DNA of 64,000 nt. Origin: Closterium sp. NIES-65 (lineage: Eukaryota > Streptophyta > Zygnematophyceae > Desmidiales > Closteriaceae). Positions 11,374 through 22,113 of the stretch are shown piece by piece. The stretch's first letter is position 1. The number at the start of each line of letters is the position of its first letter. Below the pieces are notes generated by a model, which saw only the letters and a program-made list of their open reading frames with translations, searched no databases and was not told where the DNA came from. The translations under genes and the position numbers were made by a program. The DNA is taken from positions 67,001 through 131,000 of the forward strand of contig CANXME010000532.1 in the NCBI GenBank assembly GCA_948144175.1, written 5' to 3'.

Positions 11374-14300
11374 CTACAGCAAGTGTGGAAACGTAGGCAC
11401 AAGGCCTAACAAAGTACAAAAGCGCTGATGATCTCCAGACGGAAGTGCCTTGGTGAATATATCAGCAGTGTTAGCCCGAGTGGCCACGTGAGCAAGACGA
11501 AGCTGACCACGGTGCTGCAACTCTCGAGCCAGGAAGTAATGCAGAGCGATGTGCTTCGTTCTGTGCTCCAATCTGTGCTCCAGACACAAGGCAATGGCTG
11601 CCTTGTTGTCGACGTACAGCACTGGAGGAGAACAAGGCCGCTCTCCCAAGTCGGTCAGCAGGTAGGTGAGCCAGCGTAACTCCTGTGCAGCCATGGCTGT
11701 GGCGTAGATCTCAACCTCACAATTGGAGCCGAGAACCAAAGACGAGCGTTTAGAACGCCAAGAAACTGAACCAAAGCCAAGGCTGAAAGTGTAACCCTAT
11801 GACGATCGTTGCGTAGCTAGGTGGTCAACCCAAGAAGCATCCGAGTGCCCAGTGAGGACAACTGGGCTCCGCCCTCCAAGCACGAGCCCCATGCCCGATG
11901 AACTGCACAATTAGCGCAGTACCCTCTTCGCAGCATCCATGTGATCCTTCCGGTGCCTACCAGGAGCCACGTAGCGGGCCAGAAGGCTAAGAGGGTACGC
12001 AAGGTCAGGTCGAGTGCAGGTCATCAGGTACATGAGGCAGCCCACTAGCTCTAGGTATGGGCCACTCAGCTCTACGGACTCGTCCGAAGGTGGGGCTGAG
12101 AGCGAGTGGCATGTAGCCAGATGAGTGTGCTGTGGCGAGGACCAGGTGAAGCCGAAGCGCTGAAGGACCTGCTGCACCATGTGTGACTAAGTCAGTGTGA
12201 TGGTGCGGCGTGCTCTGTCCCGGGTGATCTGCAAGCCAAGGTAACTGGGCAGCTCACCCAGGTCTGTGCACGTGTGTCTCTTGTGCAGCTCTGACTTCAC
12301 AAGGGCGAGAGCCTCAATGTCAGCAGTGGCAAAGACCAAGTCGTCAACGTACACGAAGATGTAGAGCGGCGGCAGCGAAGTGTCGGTACGCAGAAACAGC
12401 GACGGGTCAGCAGTCGACGGAGAAAACCCAAGAGCCACAAGTGTCGTCCTCAGTGTGTCGTGCCACTCACATGGCGCCTGGCAGAGACCGTAGACCGGCC
12501 GCCGGAGGCTCAAGTGGGTACTAGGAGGGAATGACCCAGTGAAGCCAGGCGGGCGGCGCAGCCAGATCTCCTCGTGCAGGCTGCCCTGTAAGAAAATTGT
12601 GCTGAAGTCAAGAGAGTGAAGCTCGTAGTCACGCTGAGCGGCAACGTGCAGCAGCACCCGAAGAGTGGTCATCTTTGGGGTGGGGGAGAAGGTCTGAAAG
12701 TAGTCTACTCCCTCTCGCAGACTGAAACCTCGAGCAACATAACGAGCCTTCAAGACAGGCGGAGAACCTGGCGGCCGCTTCACCCTGAAAATCCACATGC
12801 CACCGACTACGTTCGCCCCAGGAGGGGGAACCTCGTCAACATAAGTGCCTGTTGACTTCCAGGATGCCATCTCTGCGTCCATGGCTATCTGCCACTGAGA
12901 GGAGTACTCACCCGCGATCGCCTCAGCGTAAGAGTGCGGGGTCGGGATGTCTGGTGCATCCGGGTCTCCCTCAAGGGCAAGCAGCATGGACACTAGATGA
13001 GGCGCAGCGGCTGCAAGACACTCAAGGTCCTTCTGCTTGTCCTCAAGGACGTCCGTGCCAAGAGCACACTCACCCCCGACGGACGGAGGACAGACAGACT
13101 CAGACTCAGCAACAAGACTAGCGGCGTAGTCTAGATGTCAGGCAGCAGCAAAGTCAACAAGCTCAGCAACAAAGGCAGACGCAGCAGCAGACTCAAACGA
13201 CGGGTCAGTGACAAATGTGGCTAGCAGACGCGTGACAGTAGAGTGAGCAGCACGGATGCGGTCAGACTCAGGCTCAGGAACAGTAGGAAGAGAAGACGCA
13301 GGAGGGGAACGGCAGGGGAACACGGTGCGGAGGAGAGGAAGGACGACGGACTACGAGGTGGGTGTTGGGGACAGCCGGCTGACGCGAAGGAGGAACACGA
13401 CGACCGGAACGACCGGAACGGACAGGCGAGACAGGACGCGACGCAGGCTCGCGACGCTCGGTAAGACCCCCTGTCTGCTCAGTGTAAGGAGAAGGAGCAG
13501 GCAGCGGTGAGCCAGGCTGTAACAGAAGACCAGTAGACGAAGGGAGACTAAGAACCTGGCGAAGCACAGAGTCAGGCGGTGGCTGAGACGACGGAGACAA
13601 TGGAGCAAAGAACAGGCGCGGCTGTGCAGTGCCACCAGCACCAGCAGCTCCAGTACCCCCGGCAGCTCCAGCACCTCCAGCAGCTCCAGAACTCTCAGCG
13701 CTAGCTCCTCCAGGACCAGCTCCACCAGCAACAGCACCCCGGAACCGGCACCTCCAGTCCTAGGGTCTCCAGCCTCACTGTCTCTAGAAGCAGCACCCTT
13801 AGGCTGAGCACCTCCAGCCCCAGCAGCTCCAGTACCTCGAGTACGAGCACCTACGGGACCAGCACCACTCTGAGCTCCAGTGACTTCAGTAGAAATACCT
13901 CCAGCGGCAGAGCCTCGAGCTCTAGACGCGCGACCCTAACGGCAACCGTACCAGTCATGCAGCTGCTGTGAGGTGAGAGGCACACGCGGATGAAGGCGAC
14001 TACTCCAAGGAGACCGCGCAACAGTAGACTCAGAACCCTCAGTGCCAACACCCGCAGCAGCTCCAAAACCTCCAGCGCCAACACCCGCAGTAGCTCCAGA
14101 TCCTCCAGCGCCAGCACCCTCAGCAGCTCCAGAACCTCCAGCTCAAGCGCCACCAGCGCCAGCACTTTTAGCAGCTCCAGAACCTCCAGCTCCAGCACCC
14201 TCAGTAGCTCAAGGACCTCTAGCAGAAACAACTCCAGTAGCAGAGTCACCAGCTTTAGCGCCTCCCGCAGCAGAGCCTCTAGCTCCAGCAGCACGACCCT

Positions 14301-16900
14301 GGCGGCCAACGTACCACTCACGCAGCTGCTGTGGGGAGAGAGGAAGTTGACGACGAGAGTGCAGCGGCGAGGTACCAGCGGAGCGACTACGGAGACAGCC
14401 GCTCCAGGGAGACTGCTCACCAGACGCCTCAGGGCCTCCACGCGCAGCACCCCCAGACTCATTACCCCCAGGCTCAGCACCCCCAGACTCCTCACGCCCA
14501 GGCTCAGCACCTCCAGACTCTGCACCCCCATGCTTCGCACCTCCAGGCTCCGCACCCCCAGGCTCAGCACCCCCAGGCTCTGCACCTCCAGGCTCGACAC
14601 CCCCAGAAGCAGCACCCCGAGCAGGACCACCCTTAGCAGGACTTGAGTCACCAGTGACCTCAACCGGCGCAGTGAAGGGAGAAGGGTCGACCTGAGACAC
14701 ACCTGAAGGAGTAGGACCGGGAGCGGGGAGGGGGTCTACCTTGGGAGCACCTGGAGCGAGGAAGGGCGGCGGGGGGGAGAGAGGGGCAGTGCGGTAGGGG
14801 AAGAGATGGTAAAAGGGAACCGACTCGTCGAACGTGACGTCCTGAGAGGGGAAGACACGGCGCGAGGTGGGGTGGTAAAACTGCCAAGCAGGCGCGTCAA
14901 GGACAAAGCCAAGGAAGACACAAGGAACAGCGCGGCCGGAGAGCTTGTCCGCGGTGGTATCGCGGACAAAGGCACGAGCACCCCAGACCCGGAAACGTGA
15001 CGCATCGCCAACCTTCCCCGTCTACAGCAGTGTGGGTGAGGTCTCCGGCAAGGATACACGGGGCCAGAGGTTGAGCTGATGCGCGGCGTACCGGACCGCA
15101 AACGGCCACAGAAAATGGGGGGCAGCCGCATGGATCATGGAGGTACGAGCGACCTCCATGACTAAGCCAATGCGGCGCTCAGCAACCCCATTCTGCTGCG
15201 GAGAGGCCGGAAGCGTGAACGTATGGCGGATGCCGTGCTCCGCACAGAAGGGTGCCAAGAGGTCTGAGGAGAACTCACCACCTCTGTCAGAGTGCAGACG
15301 CAGGACTGGAAAGTCTGACTGGAACCGCTCGCGGAGCTGGAGACGGGTAGCGCGGATCCAGGGGAACAAAACATCGGGGACCTTCCCCTTGCGCTGCAAG
15401 GGGAAGACCGTGGTGTAACGCGTGTAGTCGTCGACGACCAGCAAAAAGTACCGCTCGTGGCCCTGTCCGCGGACGCGGGCTGGGCCCCACACGTCCAGGT
15501 GGAGAGTCTGCAGGGGAGCCTCTGTGGGAGGGAACGAGGAGGAGTGAGGAGCGGCGCACTGGCGCCCCTCGACACAGGGAAGACAGGGAGGAGCAGGCGA
15601 GGGTGGGAGGGGAGGGAGAACCCTGGGAAGACCAGAGGCAAGGTAACGGTAGTGTATGCCACGAAGGTGCTGTATCAAAGGGTGACCAACGCGGTGGTGC
15701 CAAAGGACCGTCTGGTGCGACAGTGTGCGACACGAGCAGGGGGCCGACAACTGACCTGACGGAGATGCTGCTACCTGAGGGGACTCAGTGGTCAGTGTGT
15801 ACAGGCCCGACCCCGGCTGCCGAGTGAAGGTAGCCAGGTGACGACCCGTCTGAGCACACATGCAATGTGTCACACGCTCATAGGCAAGGGTGAACTGGTG
15901 AACACACGTGTCCCGGAGCGCAGAACCCGCCACCAAGTTCGTAGAGAACGAGGGGAGGTAAAGACCCGACAGTGTGCCGGACAGGACAGGAGGACAAGGG
16001 AGGACACTTGTGGAGGTCGCACGGACTTGACCCCCATAGGGGTCTGCCAGAGAGACTGCAACCGGCCGACTGAGCGGCGAAAGGGTGGTGCTGTTGCGAA
16101 AGAAGGAGCGAGAAGCACTAGAGTCAAGTGTGAAGGTGTATAAGGCCTCAGCAGGCGCACTACCAGAGAGAGCAAACTCACCAGCACGTGGAGCAGAAGC
16201 CTCACCAGCACCTAGGGCAGCAGCCTCACCAGCACCTAGAGCAGCACGCTCTATACCTGGGTCAGGCGGTACGCATAGGTAACAAGCACGGTCAACACTA
16301 CTAGGCTATGCATACATGGCAGTGAGAATAGCATCTTAGTCAAGAGCAAAGATATCTACCCTACGCCTAAGCAGCTCCAACCAGGTGGGGAGCTTAGCCT
16401 TGTCGCCAAACTCGGTACACCAGGCGTCGCTCAGACGGGCAAAGCAGCGGGACTGTGTGTGACCAAGCGTCCCGCAAGGCTGACCAGTGCGGGCACCTGT
16501 GCGAATGACGTACGGGCAGCGAACGGTACTGAAAAACTTTCTACTCTAAGTGTACCACTCGTGAAGCTGCCGAGACGTAAGTGTCTCGCATGGACGCCGC
16601 TGCAGCTGCAGCTGGCCACTGCCAGACGCTCCCAATTGACCAGCTCCAGGGCGACAGCTACGACGGCTACCGCCACAACCCCAACTAACGTACCACTCAC
16701 GGAGCAGCTGGGGCGAGAGAGACTCGCGTGGACATCGCTGGATCTGCATCTGGCCACCGCCAGTAGCAGCAGTAGCAGTAGCCTAGAAGTAGTAACAGAA
16801 ATATCTGCAGTAGCAGGGCGGGCAGGGCAGGCGCGGAAGGCAGGCAGGCAGGCAGACAGGCTGGCAGACAAGCAGGCAGGCAGTGGCGCGGCAGCGCGCT
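11374..16900 (-). pseudogene. gag remnant and pol of element B, broken
   Basis: From the 5' side: two 138-bp repeats encoding LREWY-type motifs (16551-16760), a zinc-knuckle region, protease, GAG-pre-integrase and integrase (15936-15022, with LVVDDYTRY and LHSDRGGEFSS), a long Gly/Ala/Pro linker (about 13850-14700) carrying two more LREWY-like motifs, RT (12993-12187) and RNase H (12180-11374). Breaks include TAG at 15022-15024 in place of a Trp codon, TAG at 12187-12189 in place of CAG, a TAA near 11911 in place of TAC, and further lesions between 11740 and 11910. The gag capsid domain is absent. It is a defective copy. Confidence 0.82.
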
Positions 16901-16909
16901 AACAAGGCA

Positions 16910-17760
16910 GGTGCTCACCAGTGGCGGGAAGAGTAGGCGCTCGTTGGGCGAGCAGGGCCCGCGCTCCGCGGGCGGCTGCACGGGGTCCAGGGACGGCGTC
17001 GCGGGTCCAGGGGCGGCGTCGCGGGGTCCAGGGGCGGCTGCACGGAGTCCAGGGGCGGCTGCACTAGGGGCGGCTGCTTCACGAGCCAGGGGCGGCTGCT
17101 CTGGGTCCAGGGGCGGCTGCTCGAGGGTCCAGGGGCGGCTCCACCAGGGGCGGCTGTTGTCGGAGCCAGGGGCGGCTGCTCTGCACCAGGGGCGGCTACT
17201 CGAGGGTCCAGGGGCGGCTGCACCAGGGGCGGCTGCGTCAGGGGCCAGAGGCGGCTGCTCTGGGTCCAGGGGTGGCTGCTCGAGGGTCCAGAGGCGGCTA
17301 CTTCAGGGGCCAGGGGCGGCTGCTCGAGGGTCCAGGGGCGGCTGCACCAGGGGCGGCTGCTTCAGGGGCGGCTGCTTCAGTGGCGGCAACGCGCGGGTCC
17401 CACAGGTGCCGTGACGGGCGACGGGGGGCAGTGCGCCGTCACCGGAGGAGGTGACGCGTGGGGCCGGCGGCAGGGTGCGCGGGCGGCTGACGTAGCGCGC
17501 CGGGCCGAAAACGGGCTACGCAGGCGGCGAACGCGGCGCGCAGGGCCTAAGCGGGCTGCGCGCGGGCAGCTTACGCGACTCGCGGGCCGGCAACAGGCTG
17601 CGAGGGCGGCTGACGTGGCGCGCGGGGTCGAAAACGAGCCTAAACAGGCCTAAACGGGCTGCGCGCGGGCTGCTTAAGCGACGCGCACGGGAAACAAAAA
17701 GGCCGCGCGCGTGCTGCCGAGGCGCGCGCGGGCAACAGGCAAGGCAGGTGAGGTAACGTG
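16910..17760 (-). repeat. GC-rich tandem-repeat leader of element B
   Basis: An array at 16980-17390 built on GGGTCCAGGGGCGGCTGC units about 18-25 bp long, followed by GCGCGC-rich sequence to the primer binding site. The repeat unit differs from that of A, C, D and Z. Confidence 0.72.
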
Positions 17761-17813
17761 GTAACGGGTGGGCCCTAATCTTAGGTCCTATAGACCTATT
17801 GCTCTAGATACCA

Positions 17814-17949
17814 TCTTAGAATCATAGGCATGAGTCAATGTGTGATTAGGTCAAGGTTGGGGTACAAAACTAGTGTGTCGAGATTATTTGTGTACCCCCT
17901 AAGGCTAGCCCCAATATAGCCTAGATAATAATATGCATATGTTTTGACA
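17814..17949 (-). repeat. 5' LTR of element B
   Basis: 136 bp. The primer binding site complement is immediately left (ending 17813), and the target duplication ATGAC is immediately right (17950-17954). Confidence 0.87.
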
Positions 17950-18606
17950 ATGACCTGCACTCGACGTGACCTTGCTTACCCTCTCAGCATCTTGGCACAC
18001 TACGTTGCGCCCGGGAGACACAGAAAAGAGCACAGGGAGGCCGCTAAGAGGGTGTTACGCTACTTGTGCAGTACGTCGGGCATGGGGCTCGTGCTTGGAG
18101 GACAGAGTTGAGTTGTTCTCACTGGCCACGCTTACGCGTCTTTTGTTGACGACTTGGCTACGCAGCGGTCGTCACATGGTTACACTTTCGGCCTTGGCTC
18201 CGGTTCTGTTTTTTTGCGGTCTACTTGCTCGTCTTCTGTTTTCAGTTCCAGTTGTGAGGCTGAGATCTACGCAAGGGCCATGGCTACAAAGGAGTTACGC
18301 TTGCTCACCTGCATGCTGACTGACTTGGGAGAGCGGCCTAGTTCTCCTCCAGTTCTGTACGTAGACAACAAGGCGGCAATCGCCTTATGTCAGGACCACG
18401 GACTGGAGCACATGACGAAGCACATCGCTCTGCGTTACTTCCTTGCTCGAGAGTTGCAGCAGTGTGGTCAGCTTCGTCTTGTTTACGTGGCGTCGCGGGC
18501 CAACACTGCTGATATCTTCACCAAGGCACTTCAGCCTTGTGATCATGAGCGTTTCTGTATTGTTTTAGGCCTTGTGTCTACTTGGCCTCACTTGCTGACT
18601 TGTTGA
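17950..18606 (+). pseudogene. RT/RNase H of element F, 3' segment
   Basis: Continues the RT broken at 10989. It encodes CTRRDLAYPLSILAHY, the RNase H region with SSCEAEIYARAM and LYVDNKAAIALC, and the end ANTADIFTKALQP to a TGA at 18604. Some frame changes separate the first part from 18154-18606. Downstream to 18834 is the untranslated 3' region with the conserved GGCC-ttgt-GGCC hairpin and the polypurine tract. Confidence 0.82.
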
Positions 18607-18834
18607 ATTTGATTGTACTGTGCTCTAATTACTAATACATGCATGCTTACTCTTGCTAGGTAGTGATCACTGTACTGTTTGCTATTGTTTATATAACTCT
18701 GCATTTGGACCGGCCTTGTGGCCATTTGCTTGTGCTCAGAGTGTGTGGTGACCTCGTGATCCACCCTGAGCTTTCTTTGTTTTCTTGACTGGTTTTGTGA
18801 CCGCTGGTTCTCCCCTACTTTGCCTATGGGGGTG

Positions 18835-18964
18835 TGTCAAAACTGATTTATCTGTTTGTAGGGTGTAGTGGGGTAGCTTGTATAAAGTACAATACCTTCA
18901 GGGTTTGGTACTTGTACTTTGATTTCTTGCTAGTGAACCCATTCCTGCTCGTTAGTTCTTGACA
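18835..18964 (+). repeat. 3' LTR of element F
   Basis: 130 bp, from TGTCAAAACTG to TTGACA, preceded by the polypurine tract CTATGGGGGTG and followed by AAAAT (18965-18969). Confidence 0.83.
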
Positions 18965-18969
18965 AAAAT

Positions 18970-19560
18970 ACTCAAGAAATTCAAGGTAAGATAAGAAATT
19001 AGCTCTGAAACCAAGCGTTGTTAGTTATCAAACAGAGTATGCTGAATGAACGAATAATGAATTAGTTATTGAATGAATTTGTGATACTATGAAGGTCGCT
19101 GGACAATATAGCAAGAATCCTAGCTATCTGGGAACCTCGGTTTGGGTAAGTCTTAGGATAAGGAAGCCCGAAGGCGACGGAAGGGAGCCTCAGAGTCTAG
19201 AATTTGTACCTTTTCTGAGTTCAGAACGTACGCTATAGAGTACTATCACGGTAAGGAAAAAAATGTTCCTTTAAATGTGTACCTGACTACCAATATCGAG
19301 AACCGCGATGGCTATAACCGGGTTCTGTCCAGCACCTGGCCAGCATGAGGGGGTGTGCGAGTGTCCCGCAATCTGCGGTTCTCCTGGCTCAGGGAGTCCC
19401 CAATCCCGCCACCACAGCACTAGGGGCTCACGAAACTGGCCGATGGGGTTTCGTGCTTCTCCCTGACTAGGAGTTCAATTTTCCCATCTTCACATCAAAC
19501 ACCCATTTCGCCCTTTTCAGTAGTGTGAAGTTAGAAACCGTTGTCATTTTCATTGAAGCC
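18970..19560. other. Region upstream of the Rab gene
   Basis: About 590 bp without a convincing gene. It probably holds the Rab promoter and 5' untranslated region. No clear TATA box or repeat stands out. Confidence 0.4.
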
Positions 19561-20681
19561 ATGAAGGCCCACCACAAACCTGACGATGACTATGACTACC
19601 TCTTCAAAATTGTGTTGGTGGGAGACTCTGGCGTAGGCAAGTCCAACCTGATCTCCCGTTTTACAAAAAATGAGTTCAATATGGAGTCAAAATCAACTAT
19701 TGGAGTCGAGTTTGCCACACGAAGTATTGAGGTGCGGACATGTGCATCTTAGAACCATGTTTTCAGGCGCATGTGTCTAACGTGTACTCGCCAGTACTCT
19801 TCGATAGCACTGGGTTTCACGGTGTATGATCCCTGTGCATTTTCTTGAACCAGGTGGATGGCAAAACCGTCAAGGCTCAAATATGGGACATGGCGGGGCA
19901 GGAGCGCTACAGGGCCATCACGAGCGCATATTATCGGGGGGCCGTCGGCGCCCTGCTTGTCTACGACATCACTCGCCAAGTGACTTTCGACAATGTTGAG
20001 CGATGGCTGAAGGAGCTTCGGGACCATGGCGACCAGAGCATTATTATTACTCTGGTCGGCAACAAATGCGATCTTAAGCATCTCCGTAAGGTGGCCATGG
20101 ACAAGTCTCAAGGCTTCGCTGGTAAGCATTTGCTCGTTTGGTCGCTCTTCTGGCGTTTCCCCTGTACCACCGCCCCTCACAAGCCACATAAGAAGCTTAC
20201 GAATAATTCTCCGCTGTACTATCGTCATGCTCTATCGCTCTCGTTCAACCGTCGGAACATTGTTGTTTACTCTGGGCTGCTTCCTGATGCACCGTCCCCA
20301 CTCCCTCCTCTTATACCTTTTCGATACACACTTTCGCGAGGTCATACTGAGAAAAGCAAAACGTTCCCAGTAGCATATCGTGTCATTTAGTGATTGTCTG
20401 ATTCTCGCCCCTTGTATACTGAATCGTTTGGGTCTATGACGTCCATCTCGTGCTATTGTGGTTTGACAGAGAAGGAGGGGTTTTTTTTTATAGAAACATC
20501 TGCATTGGACGCCACCAATGTCGAAGATGCTTTCACACAGATCTTGACGGAGATCTATTGGATGATGACGAAGAGAGCATTGGCGCCAGACGAAGATAGT
20601 TATCAGCCGGGACGTGGTCAAACCATTGACATAAATGCACCTCAGCCTGAGAAGAAGGTTGACAGCTCATGCTGTGGTTGA
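19561..20681 (+). CDS. Rab GTPase, RabA/Rab11 type
   Basis: Three exons by hand: 19561-19731, 19854-20121 and 20470-20681, giving 216 residues, the usual Rab11 length. The start M-K-A-H-H-K precedes the family-typical DDDYDYLFK. Visible are the P-loop GDSGVGKS (21-28), the effector region with STIGVEF, a switch II reading WDMAGQE (68-74), NKCD (127-130), ETSAL (155-159) and a C-terminal CCG for double geranylgeranylation. Such proteins cycle between GTP and GDP forms and direct vesicles between the trans-Golgi network and plasma membrane. The usual DTAGQE has Met for Thr at position 70, which is unusual. All introns are GT-AG. An upstream in-frame Met at 19525 is possible but less typical. 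Confidence 0.93.
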
Positions 20682-22113
20682 CAAATGCTGCTTGTAAGCT
20701 ATTTTCATTTTGGAAGTTAATGTAGTTGATGCGGCTGATGCTCAGCACTAGTACAAAATCCTGGTGAAGAAATGGCACAGGTTCATTTTTATCTCTACAA
20801 GAATCCCTTCATGTACTCCCCCATTATTGCGTTACACTCCTGTAGAGCACGCGATAGCAGGGAGTCTGCAACTGGAATTTAACTATGTCGACTGTTGACT
20901 AACTTAAGCAGAGGTTACAGTGCATCTGGTAACCATTAGGCATCGGAAGCTGCTTCGCCACTGTAGCGATACCGGTATACCATGCAAAACTGTTGAATTA
21001 AAGAAATGAACCCGACATGGTACATGGCTGGCGAGGACTAAATGTGATGTCTTGTTTTGTGCTCTTGTTTTTTACATTCACTATGAGAATGTCTATCTAG
21101 GACATGCTTGCGCTGTCTCAACTACGCTACCGGTATGTGGATCCTTCTCTTACCGTATCCAGTTGATTCTTACCGTATGCTGCATTAATATGCCCGATTT
21201 TGATCTTTTCCCTCCTCAGATTAGCCTGCGTTGATGTTCTCTTCCTCTCACTGGAAGGTCTGGTAATTATCCTCTCAAGTGGTGCAAATTATGACATATG
21301 TAAAGAGCTGTGTCCCCCAACATCAGCGTATGTACCTTTCAGGCGAAAATAGCAACGCGTACCAGCCCAGCTCAGATCTCTTCCGCACTCCCACCCAGCA
21401 TTTGCTTTCACGAACTCTGTTGAAATTGGTGTTTTCTCCACGTGGCCTTCTTATATTCGCGCACGCAGGCACCAGAAAAGTAGCGACTGATGCTCGATTT
21501 TCTAACCAGCTACTACGTGCGGTGGCATCGAGACTCTGTGGGTTGTCGGTCGGTGCCGCGGTGATACACATCCCTCCATCAATGATCATCACCGTGCGGA
21601 CCTCGGAGCATCTCCTGGGTCAAACCGAACCCCACCGTGGCGCAAATTGAGGTGGTGTGTCTGGGTGGAGTGTCGTGCGTGATGCTACCCGTGCAGATGA
21701 ACCTCGTGTTGGAGAGAATGGTATCGAAGCGCACCTCACAGCACACCACTCGCCATTCTCTATCACATCAATCAAATGGCGTTGAGCTTTCGACATGTTT
21801 TCATGACTGTCCTTGTATGCTGCTAATGCCTCTGGCCCCCGATTGCAGTTTCAACGGGCAGAGAGCTCGTTTTTACAGAGAATAGGACGACGGTTGAGCA
21901 TTCTGCTTTAGTGCACAATAAGAATCCTCAAAGCTCTCGCTACACGGTAACACGGAAGTAGAGCATACAGTTCTCACTTTTTGTTCCACCCACAGACGCA
22001 CGTAAAGGTGCATCGGGGGAGCAGGTGCGTCATTCTTGCTTCAGTGCCATACTTGTTTTTGTTCTCGAAAAGTACCTCTGTGCTTCATATTACCTTTTTT
22101 TGTCAGTACGAAT
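20682..22113. other. Intergenic region between Rab and carboxylesterase genes
   Basis: About 1.4 kb, moderately AT-rich. It should contain the Rab 3' untranslated region and the carboxylesterase promoter. Short open frames at 21279-21650 and 21637-21885 lack recognisable domains and are not called. A pyrimidine tract plus tcag at 22094-22106 may be the acceptor of a 5'-UTR intron. Confidence 0.45.

Larger units (their letters stand above)
10995..17949 (-). mobile_element. Ty1/copia LTR retrotransposon B nested in F
   Basis: LTRs of 136 bp at 10995-11130 and 17814-17949 differ at two positions. They are flanked by ataac (10990-10994, one base mutated) and ATGAC (17950-17954), which is the RT codon pair of F at that point. 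The primer binding site on the minus strand is TGGTATCTAGAGC, ending at 17813. Orientation is opposite to F. Inside, the capsid part of gag is missing and integrase and RT carry stop codons. Confidence 0.9.
9973..18964 (+). mobile_element. Ty1/copia element F, internally deleted, split by element B
   Basis: LTR remnants at 9973-10096 and 18835-18964 are flanked by AAAAT (9968-9972 and 18965-18969). They differ at roughly 10 percent of positions, so F is old. The 5' LTR lacks its last few bases and runs straight into the segment encoding GPYSSQW just upstream of RT. The primer binding site, leader, gag, protease and integrase are therefore all deleted. Element B interrupts the RT at 10995-17949. 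The 3' untranslated part and polypurine tract (18607-18834) remain. Confidence 0.85.

Noticed and set aside
21279..21885. Overlapping plus-strand open frames downstream of Rab
   Set aside because: No domain, biased composition or splice support. The region looks like ordinary intergenic DNA.
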